Source: Streptomyces flaveolus (lineage in GTDB: Bacteria > Actinomycetota > Actinomycetes > Streptomycetales > Streptomycetaceae). From it: a stretch of 64,000 nucleotides of DNA. The notes under the pieces were generated by a model that ran no database searches, was not told the DNA's origin, and saw only the letters and a program-made list of their open reading frames with translations. Numbering within the stretch: position 1 is the first letter of the stretch; every line of letters starts with the position of its first letter. The position numbers and the translations under genes are program-made. The stretch covers positions 124,001 to 188,000 of the forward strand of contig NZ_JNWV01000028.1 in assembly GCF_000716535.1 (NCBI RefSeq). The letters run 5' to 3'. Below are positions 1 to 7,204 of this stretch, in pieces.

Positions 1-836
1 ACCACCAGGCCCTTGTTGAGGCAGTCGGTCTGGGCGGTGAAGCCCTGCACCGTGCTGGCCGCGTAGGAGTCGCCGGAGCAGCCGTACATGCTGCCGTTGT
101 AGTACTGCATGTTCAGCCACCACAGCCGGCCGTTGTCCGCGTACTTCTTGATGATCGGCAGGTACGCGCCCCAGATGGAGCCGTAGGTGACGCTGCCGCC
201 GGTGACGTACGCCGTCTCCGGGGCCATCGTCAGGCCGAAGCCCGCCGGCATCTGCCCGAGGATCCCGTCGATGATGCGGATCAGGTTGGCCTGGGACGTC
301 GACAGTTGGCCCATGTTCCCGCTGCCGACCAGGCCCGTCTCGATGTCGATGTCGATGCCGTCGAAGTTGTACTTCTTCAGGATGGGCACGATCGTCGCGA
401 CGAAGCGGTCGGCCACGGTGGAGGAGCTGAGGTCGATACCGGCCGCCGCGCCGCCGATCGACAACAGGATCGTCTGGCCGGACGCCTTGGCCGCGCACAT
501 CTCGGCCGGCGTGGCCACCTTCACGCCGGCGTCCATGCCGTCCTCCCACAGGGCCGTGCCGTCGGAGCGGATCACCGGGAAGGCCGCGTTGATCACGTTG
601 TAGCCGTGGGCGGCGATGCGGGAGTCGGTGATCGGGGTCCAGCCGAAGGGCGGGTGGACGCCGTTGGCGGCGCCGTCCCAGTTCTCCCAGTAGCCCTGGA
701 GCACCTTGCCCGCCGGCTTCGGCTTCACCGCGCAGGTGTCGGCGGCGGAGGCGGCGGGCGCGGTGGCGATCGCGAGCGGGGCGAGAACGGCCGCGGTGAG
801 CGCGGCGGTGAGGACGCGCAGGGTACGGCGGAGCAT
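1..836 (-). CDS. Secreted GH18 chitinase, 3' end outside the window
   Basis: Exported endochitinase that would hydrolyse chitin outside the cell. The start is the ATG at 836, followed by a typical signal peptide (two Arg, a hydrophobic Ala/Leu/Val run, then an Ala-Ser-Ala-Ala-Asp cleavage region). About 278 residues are visible. The mature protein begins directly with a GH18 barrel (strand motif QGYWENWDG). The GH18 catalytic signature DGIDIDIE, which fits D-x-x-D-x-D-x-E, lies near residue 160, its last Glu being the acid/base. No N-terminal chitin-binding or FnIII module is present, so any accessory domain would be beyond the window edge. The upstream region carries two DasR-like half boxes and a separate perfect palindrome, as expected for an N-acetylglucosamine-responsive chitinase. 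Family call is firm; which Streptomyces paralogue it is remains open. Confidence 0.93.
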   Translation of the reverse strand, partial: MLRRTLRVLTAALTAAVLAPLAIATAPAASAADTCAVKPKPAGKVLQGYWENWDGAANGVHPPFGWTPITDSRIAAHGYNVINAAFPVIRSDGTALWEDGMDAGVKVATPAEMCAAKASGQTILLSIGGAAAGIDLSSSTVADRFVATIVPILKKYNFDGIDIDIETGLVGSGNMGQLSTSQANLIRIIDGILGQMPAGFGLTMAPETAYVTGGSVTYGSIWGAYLPIIKKYADNGRLWWLNMQYYNGSMYGCSGDSYAASTVQGFTAQTDCLNKGLV

Positions 837-864
837 GGGGCCTCCCGGTGGGGGATCGGCGAGG

Positions 865-885
865 TGTCATGTCGTAGACATGACA
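865..885. promoter_or_regulatory. Perfect 9-bp palindrome at chitinase transcription start region
   Basis: TGTCATGTC (865-873) and GACATGACA (877-885) form a perfect inverted repeat around GTA. It sits just downstream of the DasR boxes, about where the -10 and transcription start of the chitinase would fall. It is not a DasR site. The same 9-mer recurs in a palindrome upstream of the secreted metalloprotease at 32.8 kb. Likely a protein-binding site; the protein is unknown. Confidence 0.5.
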
Positions 886-892
886 GTGCGCG

Positions 893-925
893 TGGTCCAG
901 ACCTCTCGTCAATAGGTCTGGACCA
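893..925 (-). promoter_or_regulatory. Paired DasR-type (dre/chi) boxes flanking a -35
   Basis: TGGTCCAGACCT lies at 893-904 and its exact reverse complement AGGTCTGGACCA at 914-925. This 12-mer is the repeat known from Streptomyces chitinase promoters and resembles the DasR responsive element (core TGGTCTAGACCA). Between them, on the minus strand, TTGACG (912-907) is a good -35 for the chitinase gene. The two copies are in inverted orientation, whereas the classic chi63 arrangement is direct. Expected role: repression by DasR relieved by glucosamine-6-phosphate. Confidence 0.8.
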
Positions 926-941
926 AAAGCCCCGACGGGCC

Positions 942-2369
942 TCAGCTCACCGTCCGCGGCAGCCGGAGGCTCAGCAGCCCCGTCAGCACGATCCCGCCGA
1001 GCTGCACCAGCAACGTGCTGACCAGCGCGTCCCGCATGCCCAGGTGCGGCACCAGGGTCAGGAACAGCGTGCCCAGCGTGGCCACCCCCAGCGCCAGCGC
1101 CGACTGCTGCGTGGTCACCATCACCCCGCTGCCGACCCCGGCCCGCGCGGGCGGCACCTCGGACATCACCAGCCGCATGATGTTGGGCAGTTGCAGCGCC
1201 TGACCCGCACCGGCCACCGCCGCGCCCGGCAGCAGCGAGACGATGTCCAGCCGCGGCCAGTCCCGCCACGCGGCCAGCACGATCAGCAGCACGCCCACCC
1301 CCTGGAGCACGGACCCGGCCGTGACCACCCGGGTGCCGAAGCGCGCGATCAGCCGGGGCCCGGCGAGGGAGGCGAGCAGGAACGCCACGGCCATCGGCGC
1401 CAGCGCGAGCCCGGCCGGCACCGGACCGAGCCCGGCACCCTGCTGCAACGCCAGCGCGATCATGAACATGAACCCGCTGAAGCCGATGGAGAACGGCACC
1501 ATCAGCTCCAGACCGCGCCGCATGGACGGCACCCGGAACAGGCTCGGCGGCACCAGCGGGGTCCGGCCCGACCGGTCCGCCCGCCGCTCCACCACCCAGA
1601 ACGCGCCCGCCGCGAACGGGAACGCGGCCAGCGACAGCAAGGTCCACAGCGGCCAGCCGGCCGCCCGGCCCTCGGTGAGCGGCGCGAGCAGCGTCAGCAG
1701 CGACACCGCGAGCAGCGCGGTGCCCGGCCCGTCCACCGGCTCGGGGTGCTGTGAGCGGGTCTCCGGCACGAACCGCGCGGCGAGCACGAGCCCCAGCACG
1801 ACCACCGGCACGTTGACGAGGAAGATGGCCCGCCACCCGGTCCCCGCGATGTCGGCGGCGACCAGCACCCCGCCGAGGATCTGCCCGGCCACCATGGACA
1901 GCCCGGCCGTGGCGCCGTAGAGGCTCATGGCCTTCGCCCGGCGCGCGCCGCTCGTGGCGGACTGGATGGTGGCGAGCACCTGCGGCAGCATCGCCGCGGC
2001 CGAGGCGCCCTGCGCGACCCGGGCCGCGACCAGGCTCCAGGCGCCGGGCGCCAGTCCGCAGGCCAGCGAGGTGAGCCCGAAGGCGGCCATCCCGGCGAGG
2101 AACAGCCGGCGCCGGCCGAACAGGTCCCCGAGCCGCCCGCCGAGCACGAGCAGCACGGCGTACGCGACCCCGTACCCGGCGACGACCAGCTCCAGCACGG
2201 CCTCGCCCGCGGCGAGATCGCGGCCGATGGTCGGCAGGGCGACATTGACGATGAAGAAGTCGACCAGCGGCAGCGCCGCGGCCAGCAGAACGGTGAACAG
2301 CCCGGGCCCGCCGAGCGCGGGCGGCGCCGCCGTCGGCCGGACGGCGGGGGCGGTGACGGTTTCACTCAT
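942..2369 (-). CDS. MFS drug/metabolite exporter, DHA2-like
   Basis: Polytopic inner-membrane proton antiporter of about 475 residues. The N-terminus has a DHA2-like first helix (DFFIVNVALPTIGRDL) and the loop 2-3 motif GGRLGDLFGRRR typical of MFS. Further helices follow throughout, with an Arg-rich loop near the middle. The ATG at 2369 is preferred: no Shine-Dalgarno precedes it, but CAGGCT ends 7 nt upstream on the minus strand, which would make a leaderless transcript. The gene diverges from an XRE/MmyB-type regulator with a palindrome-rich spacer between them, so it is probably the regulator's target. Substrate cannot be read from sequence. Confidence 0.88.
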   Translation of the reverse strand: MSETVTAPAVRPTAAPPALGGPGLFTVLLAAALPLVDFFIVNVALPTIGRDLAAGEAVLELVVAGYGVAYAVLLVLGGRLGDLFGRRRLFLAGMAAFGLTSLACGLAPGAWSLVAARVAQGASAAAMLPQVLATIQSATSGARRAKAMSLYGATAGLSMVAGQILGGVLVAADIAGTGWRAIFLVNVPVVVLGLVLAARFVPETRSQHPEPVDGPGTALLAVSLLTLLAPLTEGRAAGWPLWTLLSLAAFPFAAGAFWVVERRADRSGRTPLVPPSLFRVPSMRRGLELMVPFSIGFSGFMFMIALALQQGAGLGPVPAGLALAPMAVAFLLASLAGPRLIARFGTRVVTAGSVLQGVGVLLIVLAAWRDWPRLDIVSLLPGAAVAGAGQALQLPNIMRLVMSEVPPARAGVGSGVMVTTQQSALALGVATLGTLFLTLVPHLGMRDALVSTLLVQLGGIVLTGLLSLRLPRTVS

Positions 2370-2396
2370 GCTCCCGAGCCTGGAACACCGCCCAGG

Positions 2397-2523
2397 CTGG
2401 TACCAGAGTCTCCTCATCCTGGTAGCCGAACTACCCGGAACCACCCGGGGCCGGGCCGGATCGCGTGCCGGACTCCGGGTCATGCTGGTGGTCCGCGGCC
2501 CTTGTCCTGGTACTGGAAGTACC
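2397..2523. promoter_or_regulatory. Operator candidates with repeated CTGGTA words
   Basis: The divergent spacer holds three related inverted repeats: the palindrome CTGGTACCAG at 2397-2406, GGTAG-5 nt-CTACC at 2421-2435 (preceded by CT), and GGTACT-GGA-AGTACC at 2509-2523 (also preceded by CT). All share the word CTGGTA. The first overlaps the expected -35 position of the MFS gene. These are plausible sites for the adjacent XRE-type regulator acting on both genes. Confidence 0.45.
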
Positions 2524-2558
2524 TGGCAACAGGGTGGACGGCCCGGCACCCTGGACCT

Positions 2559-3431
2559 ATGACGACCTCGGTACAGGAAAACCGGGTGCAGCCCGCCCGG
2601 GGAGCGGAGATCCGCCGGCACGAGCTGGCCGCGTTCCTGCGCAGCAGACGGGAGCGCATCACGCCGGAGCAGGTGGGCCTGCCGCGCGGAACCCGCCGCC
2701 GCACCCCCGGGCTGCGCCGCGAGGAGGTCGCCCACCTCTCCGCCGTCGGCGTCACCTGGTACACCTGGCTCGAACAGGCCCGTGACATCCAGGTCTCCGT
2801 CCAGGTCCTCGACGCCCTCGCGCGCGCCCTGCTCCTGGACGCCAGCGAACGCGCCCACCTCTTCCAGCTCGCCGGCGCGACGGACCCCACCCCGGCGGCC
2901 ACCTGCCCGAGCATCACCCCCGCCCTGCGCGAGATGCTGACCGGGCTGGAGCCGATGCCGGCCTGCATCCAGAACAGCCGGTACGACATCCTCGCCTACA
3001 ACCGCACCTACAGCCGCCTCCTGGGCGACCTGGACGCGGTACCGCCCGAGGACCGCAACTGCATGCTCCTCGTCCACACCAACAAGGAGTGGCAGGCGGC
3101 GGTCGTCCACCTGGAGAAGACCCAGCGCCTGATGGCCGCCCGGCTGCGCGCCGCCCTGGCCGGCCATCTCGGCGAGCCCGCCTGGAAGATGCTCCTGAAG
3201 CGGCTGGACGAGTCACCCGCCTTCCGCGAGAACTGGCAGCGTTACGAGGTGGTCGACACCCGCTCCAAGACCAAGGAGTTCCTCAACCCCTACGTGGGCC
3301 ACCTCAGCCTGGAGCACACGGACCTGTGGCTCGCCCCCGAGGTCGGCGCCCGGATGGTGACGTACATGCCGAAGAACGAGGAGACCCGGGAGCGGCTGGA
3401 GAAGCTGTACGAGATCGCGTGCGGGCGCTGA
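2559..3431 (+). CDS. XRE/MmyB-type transcriptional regulator
   Basis: DNA-binding regulator of about 290 residues. Residues 20-85 form a Cro/CI helix-turn-helix of the MmyB kind, with the typical GTRRRTPGLRREEVAHLSAV stretch followed by WYTWLEQ. The remainder matches the MLTR-type PAS-like ligand-binding domain of this family (motif NSRYDILAYNR). ATG 2559 is chosen because an earlier in-frame ATG at 2502 would add a sequence unlike the family. It has no convincing Shine-Dalgarno. Members commonly control a divergent exporter or oxidoreductase, here the MFS gene. The ligand is unknown. Confidence 0.88.
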   Translation: MTTSVQENRVQPARGAEIRRHELAAFLRSRRERITPEQVGLPRGTRRRTPGLRREEVAHLSAVGVTWYTWLEQARDIQVSVQVLDALARALLLDASERAHLFQLAGATDPTPAATCPSITPALREMLTGLEPMPACIQNSRYDILAYNRTYSRLLGDLDAVPPEDRNCMLLVHTNKEWQAAVVHLEKTQRLMAARLRAALAGHLGEPAWKMLLKRLDESPAFRENWQRYEVVDTRSKTKEFLNPYVGHLSLEHTDLWLAPEVGARMVTYMPKNEETRERLEKLYEIACGR

Positions 3432-3451
3432 CCCTCAGCGGGCGCCGGCCC

Positions 3452-3725
3452 TCAGCCCTCCACCCCGGTGGCGGTGTGGGCCGCGCCGACCGGCTTGGAC
3501 TCGGGGGAGCGCACGCTGGCGCAGATAGACGGAGAGGATGGCCATCGAGGCGACGGCCAGCAGTTCCGACTGCAGTTCTGCAGGGTGCGGTCCCAGAAGT
3601 CGGCGGAGCCCAGGTACGCGGACCAGGAGATCGGCGCCTGGAGCTGGCGCAGGTGCTCCTCGTTGTAGGCGGCGACGCCGGTGACGGACTGGGCGAGCCA
3701 GGACCACGCGAAGATCGTGGCTGGC
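3452..3725 (-). pseudogene. C-terminal relic of a DUF6766-type membrane protein
   Basis: Only the last third of the protein is present. One frame encodes SWLAQSVTGVAAYNEEHLRQ and ends in RTLQN. The next 21 residues (SELLAVASMAILSVYL) continue in a second frame, and the final SPESKPVG...TATGVEG returns to the first. This fits a one-base loss near 3574 (TGG reduced to TG) and a compensating one-base gain near 3510-3516. The N-terminal part is missing and replaced by a lipoprotein gene fragment. The family name rests on memory of the conserved C-terminus. Confidence 0.7.
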
Positions 3726-3935
3726 GCAGGAGGACTCGGCGGACTGCTCGACCTCCTGCCGGGTCTCCGGGGCGAGCGCAGCGCAGCCGCGGGGGCCGTC
3801 GGCCCGCCGGACGCTCTCCTCGAAGCGCACGGCGGCCCGTGACGCGGCCGTCTCCCGCTCGCCGAGGGTGGCGCAGCCGCTGAGGCAGACAGCGCAGAGG
3901 AGCGCGCGCCTCCAGCACGGCAAGGCAACCTCCAC
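3725..3935 (-). pseudogene. Truncated lipoprotein gene fused to the DUF6766 relic
   Basis: From GTG 3935 the frame encodes a short lipoprotein signal with lipobox LSGC, then ATLGERETAASRAAVRFEES and a conserved-looking stretch ending ETRQEVEQSAESSCAS. At about 3725 the sequence runs straight into the reading of the DUF6766 relic in a different frame. The mature protein is therefore cut to about 60 residues. The arrangement looks like a deletion that joined the 5' part of one gene to the 3' part of its neighbour. Whether the chimeric product is made is unknown. Confidence 0.55.
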
Positions 3936-4109
3936 GGGCTCGGCGCAACTCCTGCCGGCCATCGTGAGCCGGCACCCCCACCACCCCGGGAAGCCGCGCC
4001 GCACCCCACACGGACAACAGAGCGTTCGGGCTAGGGGGGTGCGGCGGGGGGCTCGTCCGGCCTGCCGGGACCGGAGCGGGATGCCGAGCGCGGCCGGTGG
4101 GGCTCGGTG

Positions 4110-5570
4110 TCAGGCCCGGTCTGCGGTTTCCGCTACCTGGTGCAGCTCCGGTGACCGGAGGCTCTCGGCTGTGCGGGCGGCGGTTCGGCGGGCCCAGTGG
4201 CCGCTGGTCAGCAGGCCCAGGGTCAGGACGGCCAGGCCGCAGGCGGTGAGGATCCACCAGCCGGGGCGGGCCGCCGAGACGAACACCTGCCGGTACGGGG
4301 ACGAGCCGATGCCGGAGGCCAGGACGGCGCCGATGACCGCGACGCCGAGCGTCTGGCCGAGCTGCCGGCTGGTGGAGGCGACGGCGGCGGCGACACCGGC
4401 CTGGGCGCGCGGCATGCCCGAGACGGCCGTGTTGGTGATCGGCGCGTTCACGAAGCCGAAGCCGATGCCGAACAGGACGTAGCCGAGGAAGAGGGTGACG
4501 TCGGAGGTCTCCGCCTCGAACGCGGCGAACAGCACGCCGCTCGCGGTCATCGCCGTACCCGCCACCAGGAGCGGCAGGCGCGGGCCGCGGCTGCCCACCA
4601 GACGGCCGGACAGCGGGGCGCACAGGAACGTCGGCAGGGCCATCGGGAGCATCCACAGGCCGGCGTGGAGGGCGTCCAGGCCGCGCACGTTCTGCAGGTA
4701 CAGGGTGGACAGGAACAGGAACCCGCCGAGGGCCGCGAACGCGCTGATCGCGATCACCGTGGCGCCGCTGAACGGGGCCGAGCGGAAGAAGCGCAGGTCG
4801 ATGAGCGGTTCGTCGCGGCGGGGCTCGTACCAGAGGAGGGCGAGCAGCGCGGCCACGGCGACTACGGCGTACGGCGTCACCGGGCCGGCGCCCGACTCCG
4901 GTGCCTGGATGATCGCGTACGTCAGCGAGCCGAACAGGGCGATCACCAGCACCTGCCCGACCGGGTCGGGGCGGCGGGCCTTGGGCGCACGGGACTCGGG
5001 GACGAAGCGGAGGGTGAGCAGCAGGGCCGCGAGGCCGACCGGGAGGTTGACCCAGAAGATGGAGCGCCAGCTCACCGACTGCACCAGCAGCCCGCCCACC
5101 AGCGGACCCGCCGCCATCGAGATGCCGACCACCGCGCCCCACGCGCCGATCGCGCGGGCGCGTTCCCGGGCGTCGGTGAAGGTGTTGGTGATGATCGACA
5201 TGGCGACCGGGTTGAGCATCGAGCCGCCCACCGCCTGGACCATGCGGAAGACGACCAGCAGTTCCAGGTTCGGGGCGACGGAGCAAAGTACGGAGCCGAC
5301 GGTGAACACCGTCAGGCCCGCCATGAAGACGCGTTTGCGGCCGATCCGGTCGGCGGTGGAGCCCGCCAGCATCAGCAGCGAGGCCAGGACCAGCGTGTAG
5401 GCGTCGATGGTCCACTGCAGGCCGGAGGTGGTGGCGTGCAGGTCGCGCTGCAACGAGGGCAGGGCCACGTTCAGCACGGTGTTGTCGAGGCTCACGATCA
5501 GCAGGCTCATGCAGCAGATCGCGAGCACGAGCAGGCGTCGGCGAGGGCTCAGCTCTGGCATGTTCCCCAT
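4110..5570 (-). CDS. MFS multidrug exporter, EmrB/QacA (DHA2) family
   Basis: About 486-residue, 14-helix type exporter. Family marks are the first helix SLLIVSLDNTVLNVALPSLQ, the motif A-like loop GSTADRIGRKRVF and the motif C-like glycine-rich helix 5 (GISMAAGPLVGGLLV). ATG 5570 or the internal ATG at 5561 could start it; both lie directly after the operator-like repeat described at 5582. It is a single-gene unit on the minus strand, diverging from dusB. It is a sequence-distinct paralogue of the exporter at 942-2369. The inducer and substrate are not evident. Confidence 0.9.
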   Translation of the reverse strand: MGNMPELSPRRRLLVLAICCMSLLIVSLDNTVLNVALPSLQRDLHATTSGLQWTIDAYTLVLASLLMLAGSTADRIGRKRVFMAGLTVFTVGSVLCSVAPNLELLVVFRMVQAVGGSMLNPVAMSIITNTFTDARERARAIGAWGAVVGISMAAGPLVGGLLVQSVSWRSIFWVNLPVGLAALLLTLRFVPESRAPKARRPDPVGQVLVIALFGSLTYAIIQAPESGAGPVTPYAVVAVAALLALLWYEPRRDEPLIDLRFFRSAPFSGATVIAISAFAALGGFLFLSTLYLQNVRGLDALHAGLWMLPMALPTFLCAPLSGRLVGSRGPRLPLLVAGTAMTASGVLFAAFEAETSDVTLFLGYVLFGIGFGFVNAPITNTAVSGMPRAQAGVAAAVASTSRQLGQTLGVAVIGAVLASGIGSSPYRQVFVSAARPGWWILTACGLAVLTLGLLTSGHWARRTAARTAESLRSPELHQVAETADRA

Positions 5571-5581
5571 CGTACGCCGAA

Positions 5582-5606
5582 CTCAATAGTGCGTCTAACT
5601 AATGAG
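5582..5606. promoter_or_regulatory. Imperfect 9-7-9 inverted repeat before the MFS gene
   Basis: CTCAATAGT (5582-5590) and ACTAATGAG (5598-5606) form an inverted repeat with one mismatch around a 7-nt spacer, 12 bp before the exporter start. It is an AT-rich island in GC-rich surroundings. Size and symmetry fit a MarR or TetR dimer site. No regulator gene is adjacent, so control would be from elsewhere. Confidence 0.5.
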
Positions 5607-5746
5607 TCCTACATGATCCTCGGGTCGGGAGAGGGGGCGCTCGACGGAGCCGGCGGACGAGGCACGGGTCGAGTGGGGGACAATGGGTCCTTGCTCAGTG
5701 TTCCTGTGTCCGTCCTGTGCCGTAGATCCGCCCCGGAGTCCTGACG

Positions 5747-6877
5747 ATGACCCACCCGCTCTCCATCGGCCCGCACGCCGTGACACCGCCCGTCGTGCTC
5801 GCACCCATGGCGGGGATCACCAACGCGCCCTTCCGCACCCTGTGCAGGGAGTTCAGCGGCGGCAAGGGGCTGTACGTCAGCGAGATGATCACCACCCGGG
5901 CGCTGGTCGAGCGCAACGAGAAGACCATGCAGCTGATCAGGTTCGACGCGAGCGAGCAGCCGCGCTCGATCCAGCTGTACGGCGTCGACCCCGCGACCGT
6001 CGGCAAGGCCGTCCGCATGATCGCGGAGGAGGGCCTGGCCGACCACATCGACCTGAACTTCGGCTGCCCCGTGCCGAAGGTGACGCGCAAGGGCGGCGGC
6101 TCGGCCCTGCCCTACAAGCGGAACCTGCTGCGGGCCATCCTGCGCGAGGCGGTCAGCGGGGCCGGTGACCTGCCGGTGACCATGAAGATGCGCAAGGGCA
6201 TCGACGACGACCACATCACCTACCTCGACGCCGGCCGCATCGCCGTGGAGGAGGGCGTGACGGCCATCGCCCTGCACGGCCGCACCGCCGCCCAGCACTA
6301 CGGCGGCACCGCCGACTGGGACGCCATCGCGCGGCTGAAGGAGCACGTGCCGGAGATCCCCGTGCTCGGCAACGGTGACATCTGGTCGGCCGAGGACGCG
6401 CTGCGGATGGTGCGGGAGACCGGGTGTGACGGGGTGGTCGTGGGGCGCGGGTGCCTGGGGCGGCCGTGGCTGTTCGCGGATCTCGTCGCGGCGTTCGAGG
6501 GCCGGGACGATTTCCTGCGGCCCACGTTGCGGGAGGTCGCCGACGTCATGGTGCGGCACGCCACGCTGCTCGGGGAGTGGATCGGTGACGAGTCCAAGGG
6601 CGTGGTCGACTTCCGCAAGCACGTCGCCTGGTATCTGAAGGGGTTCGCGGTCGGGTCCGAGATGCGCAAGCGGCTCGCGATCACGTCGTCGCTGGAGGAG
6701 CTGCGGGCGGGGCTGGACGAGCTGGATCTGGAGCAGGCGTGGCCGGTCGGGGCGGAGGGGCCTCGGGGGCGTACGTCCGGCAACAACCGGGTGGTGTTGC
6801 CGGACGGGTGGTTGAAGGATCCGTACGACTGTTCCGGGATCACCGAGGAAGCGGAGCTCGATACGTCGGGTGGTTGA
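5747..6877 (+). CDS. dusB: tRNA-dihydrouridine synthase, DusB/NifR3 type
   Basis: FMN- and NADPH-dependent enzyme that reduces uridine to dihydrouridine in tRNA D-loops. The 376-residue protein has the family's order of marks: APMAGITNAPFR at the N-terminus, NFGCP with the catalytic Cys near residue 108, MKMRKG with the FMN-contacting Lys, LHGRTA and GNGDIW phosphate-binding strand, then the helical C-terminal domain. ATG 5747 has GGAG 9 nt upstream. The codons become less GC-strict in the last third (about 6400-6877), including runs of tgg/ggg rather than ccg/ggc, a local base-composition shift. The gene is monocistronic and converges on the sulfatase-like gene. Confidence 0.96.
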   Translation: MTHPLSIGPHAVTPPVVLAPMAGITNAPFRTLCREFSGGKGLYVSEMITTRALVERNEKTMQLIRFDASEQPRSIQLYGVDPATVGKAVRMIAEEGLADHIDLNFGCPVPKVTRKGGGSALPYKRNLLRAILREAVSGAGDLPVTMKMRKGIDDDHITYLDAGRIAVEEGVTAIALHGRTAAQHYGGTADWDAIARLKEHVPEIPVLGNGDIWSAEDALRMVRETGCDGVVVGRGCLGRPWLFADLVAAFEGRDDFLRPTLREVADVMVRHATLLGEWIGDESKGVVDFRKHVAWYLKGFAVGSEMRKRLAITSSLEELRAGLDELDLEQAWPVGAEGPRGRTSGNNRVVLPDGWLKDPYDCSGITEEAELDTSGG

Positions 6878-6932
6878 GCGGGCTGGGGCTGAGCGTTCCT
6901 GCTGGCTGGTCGGCCTGGGTGGCTGACCGTCC

Positions 6933-6974
6933 CTGGGGCTCCGCCCCAGACCCCGCCAGGGGCTCCGCCCCTGG
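6933..6974. terminator. Two adjacent short hairpins of the GGGGCTCCGCCCC kind
   Basis: CTGGGGC-TCC-GCCCCAG at 6933-6949 and CCAGGGGC-TCC-GCCCCTGG at 6956-6974 are perfect 7- and 8-bp stems with the same 3-nt loop. They follow the dusB stop codon by about 55 bp and lie between convergent genes. This hairpin word is a familiar intergenic element in Streptomyces. No T-tract follows, so termination is presumed from position. Confidence 0.6.
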
Positions 6975-7002
6975 ACCCCGGCCTCGCCCACCCACCACCC
7001 GA

Positions 7003-7196
7003 CTCGGGCGGCTGGAAGGTGCCGTGCCCGGGCTCGGGCGGGCGGGGAGGTGCGGCGCCCGGGCTCGGGCGGCTGCAAGGTGCCGTGCCTCGGCTCGGGC
7101 GGCCGCGAGGTTCTGCGGCCCGGCTCCTCTGGTGGCCGGAGGGTCACGCGTCCGGGCTCGGGCGGCTGGAAGGTGCCGTCCCCCGGCTCGGGTGGC
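7003..7196. repeat. About seven degenerate 30-bp tandem units
   Basis: The word CTCGGGCGG or a variant recurs at 7003, 7033, 7064, 7094, 7124, 7157 and 7187, giving a period of 30-33 bp. Each unit continues roughly as GCTGGAAGGTGCCGTGCCC. The array fills most of the 327-bp gap between convergent dusB and the sulfatase-like gene. It keeps several frames open on both strands without any sign of a real protein. Confidence 0.85.
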
Positions 7197-7204
7197 AAAA
7201 GGGG

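Noticed and set aside
7003..7196. CRISPR-like array in the dusB/sulfatase gap
   Set aside because: The units are contiguous and degenerate, with no unique spacers and no cas genes nearby. It is a simple tandem repeat.
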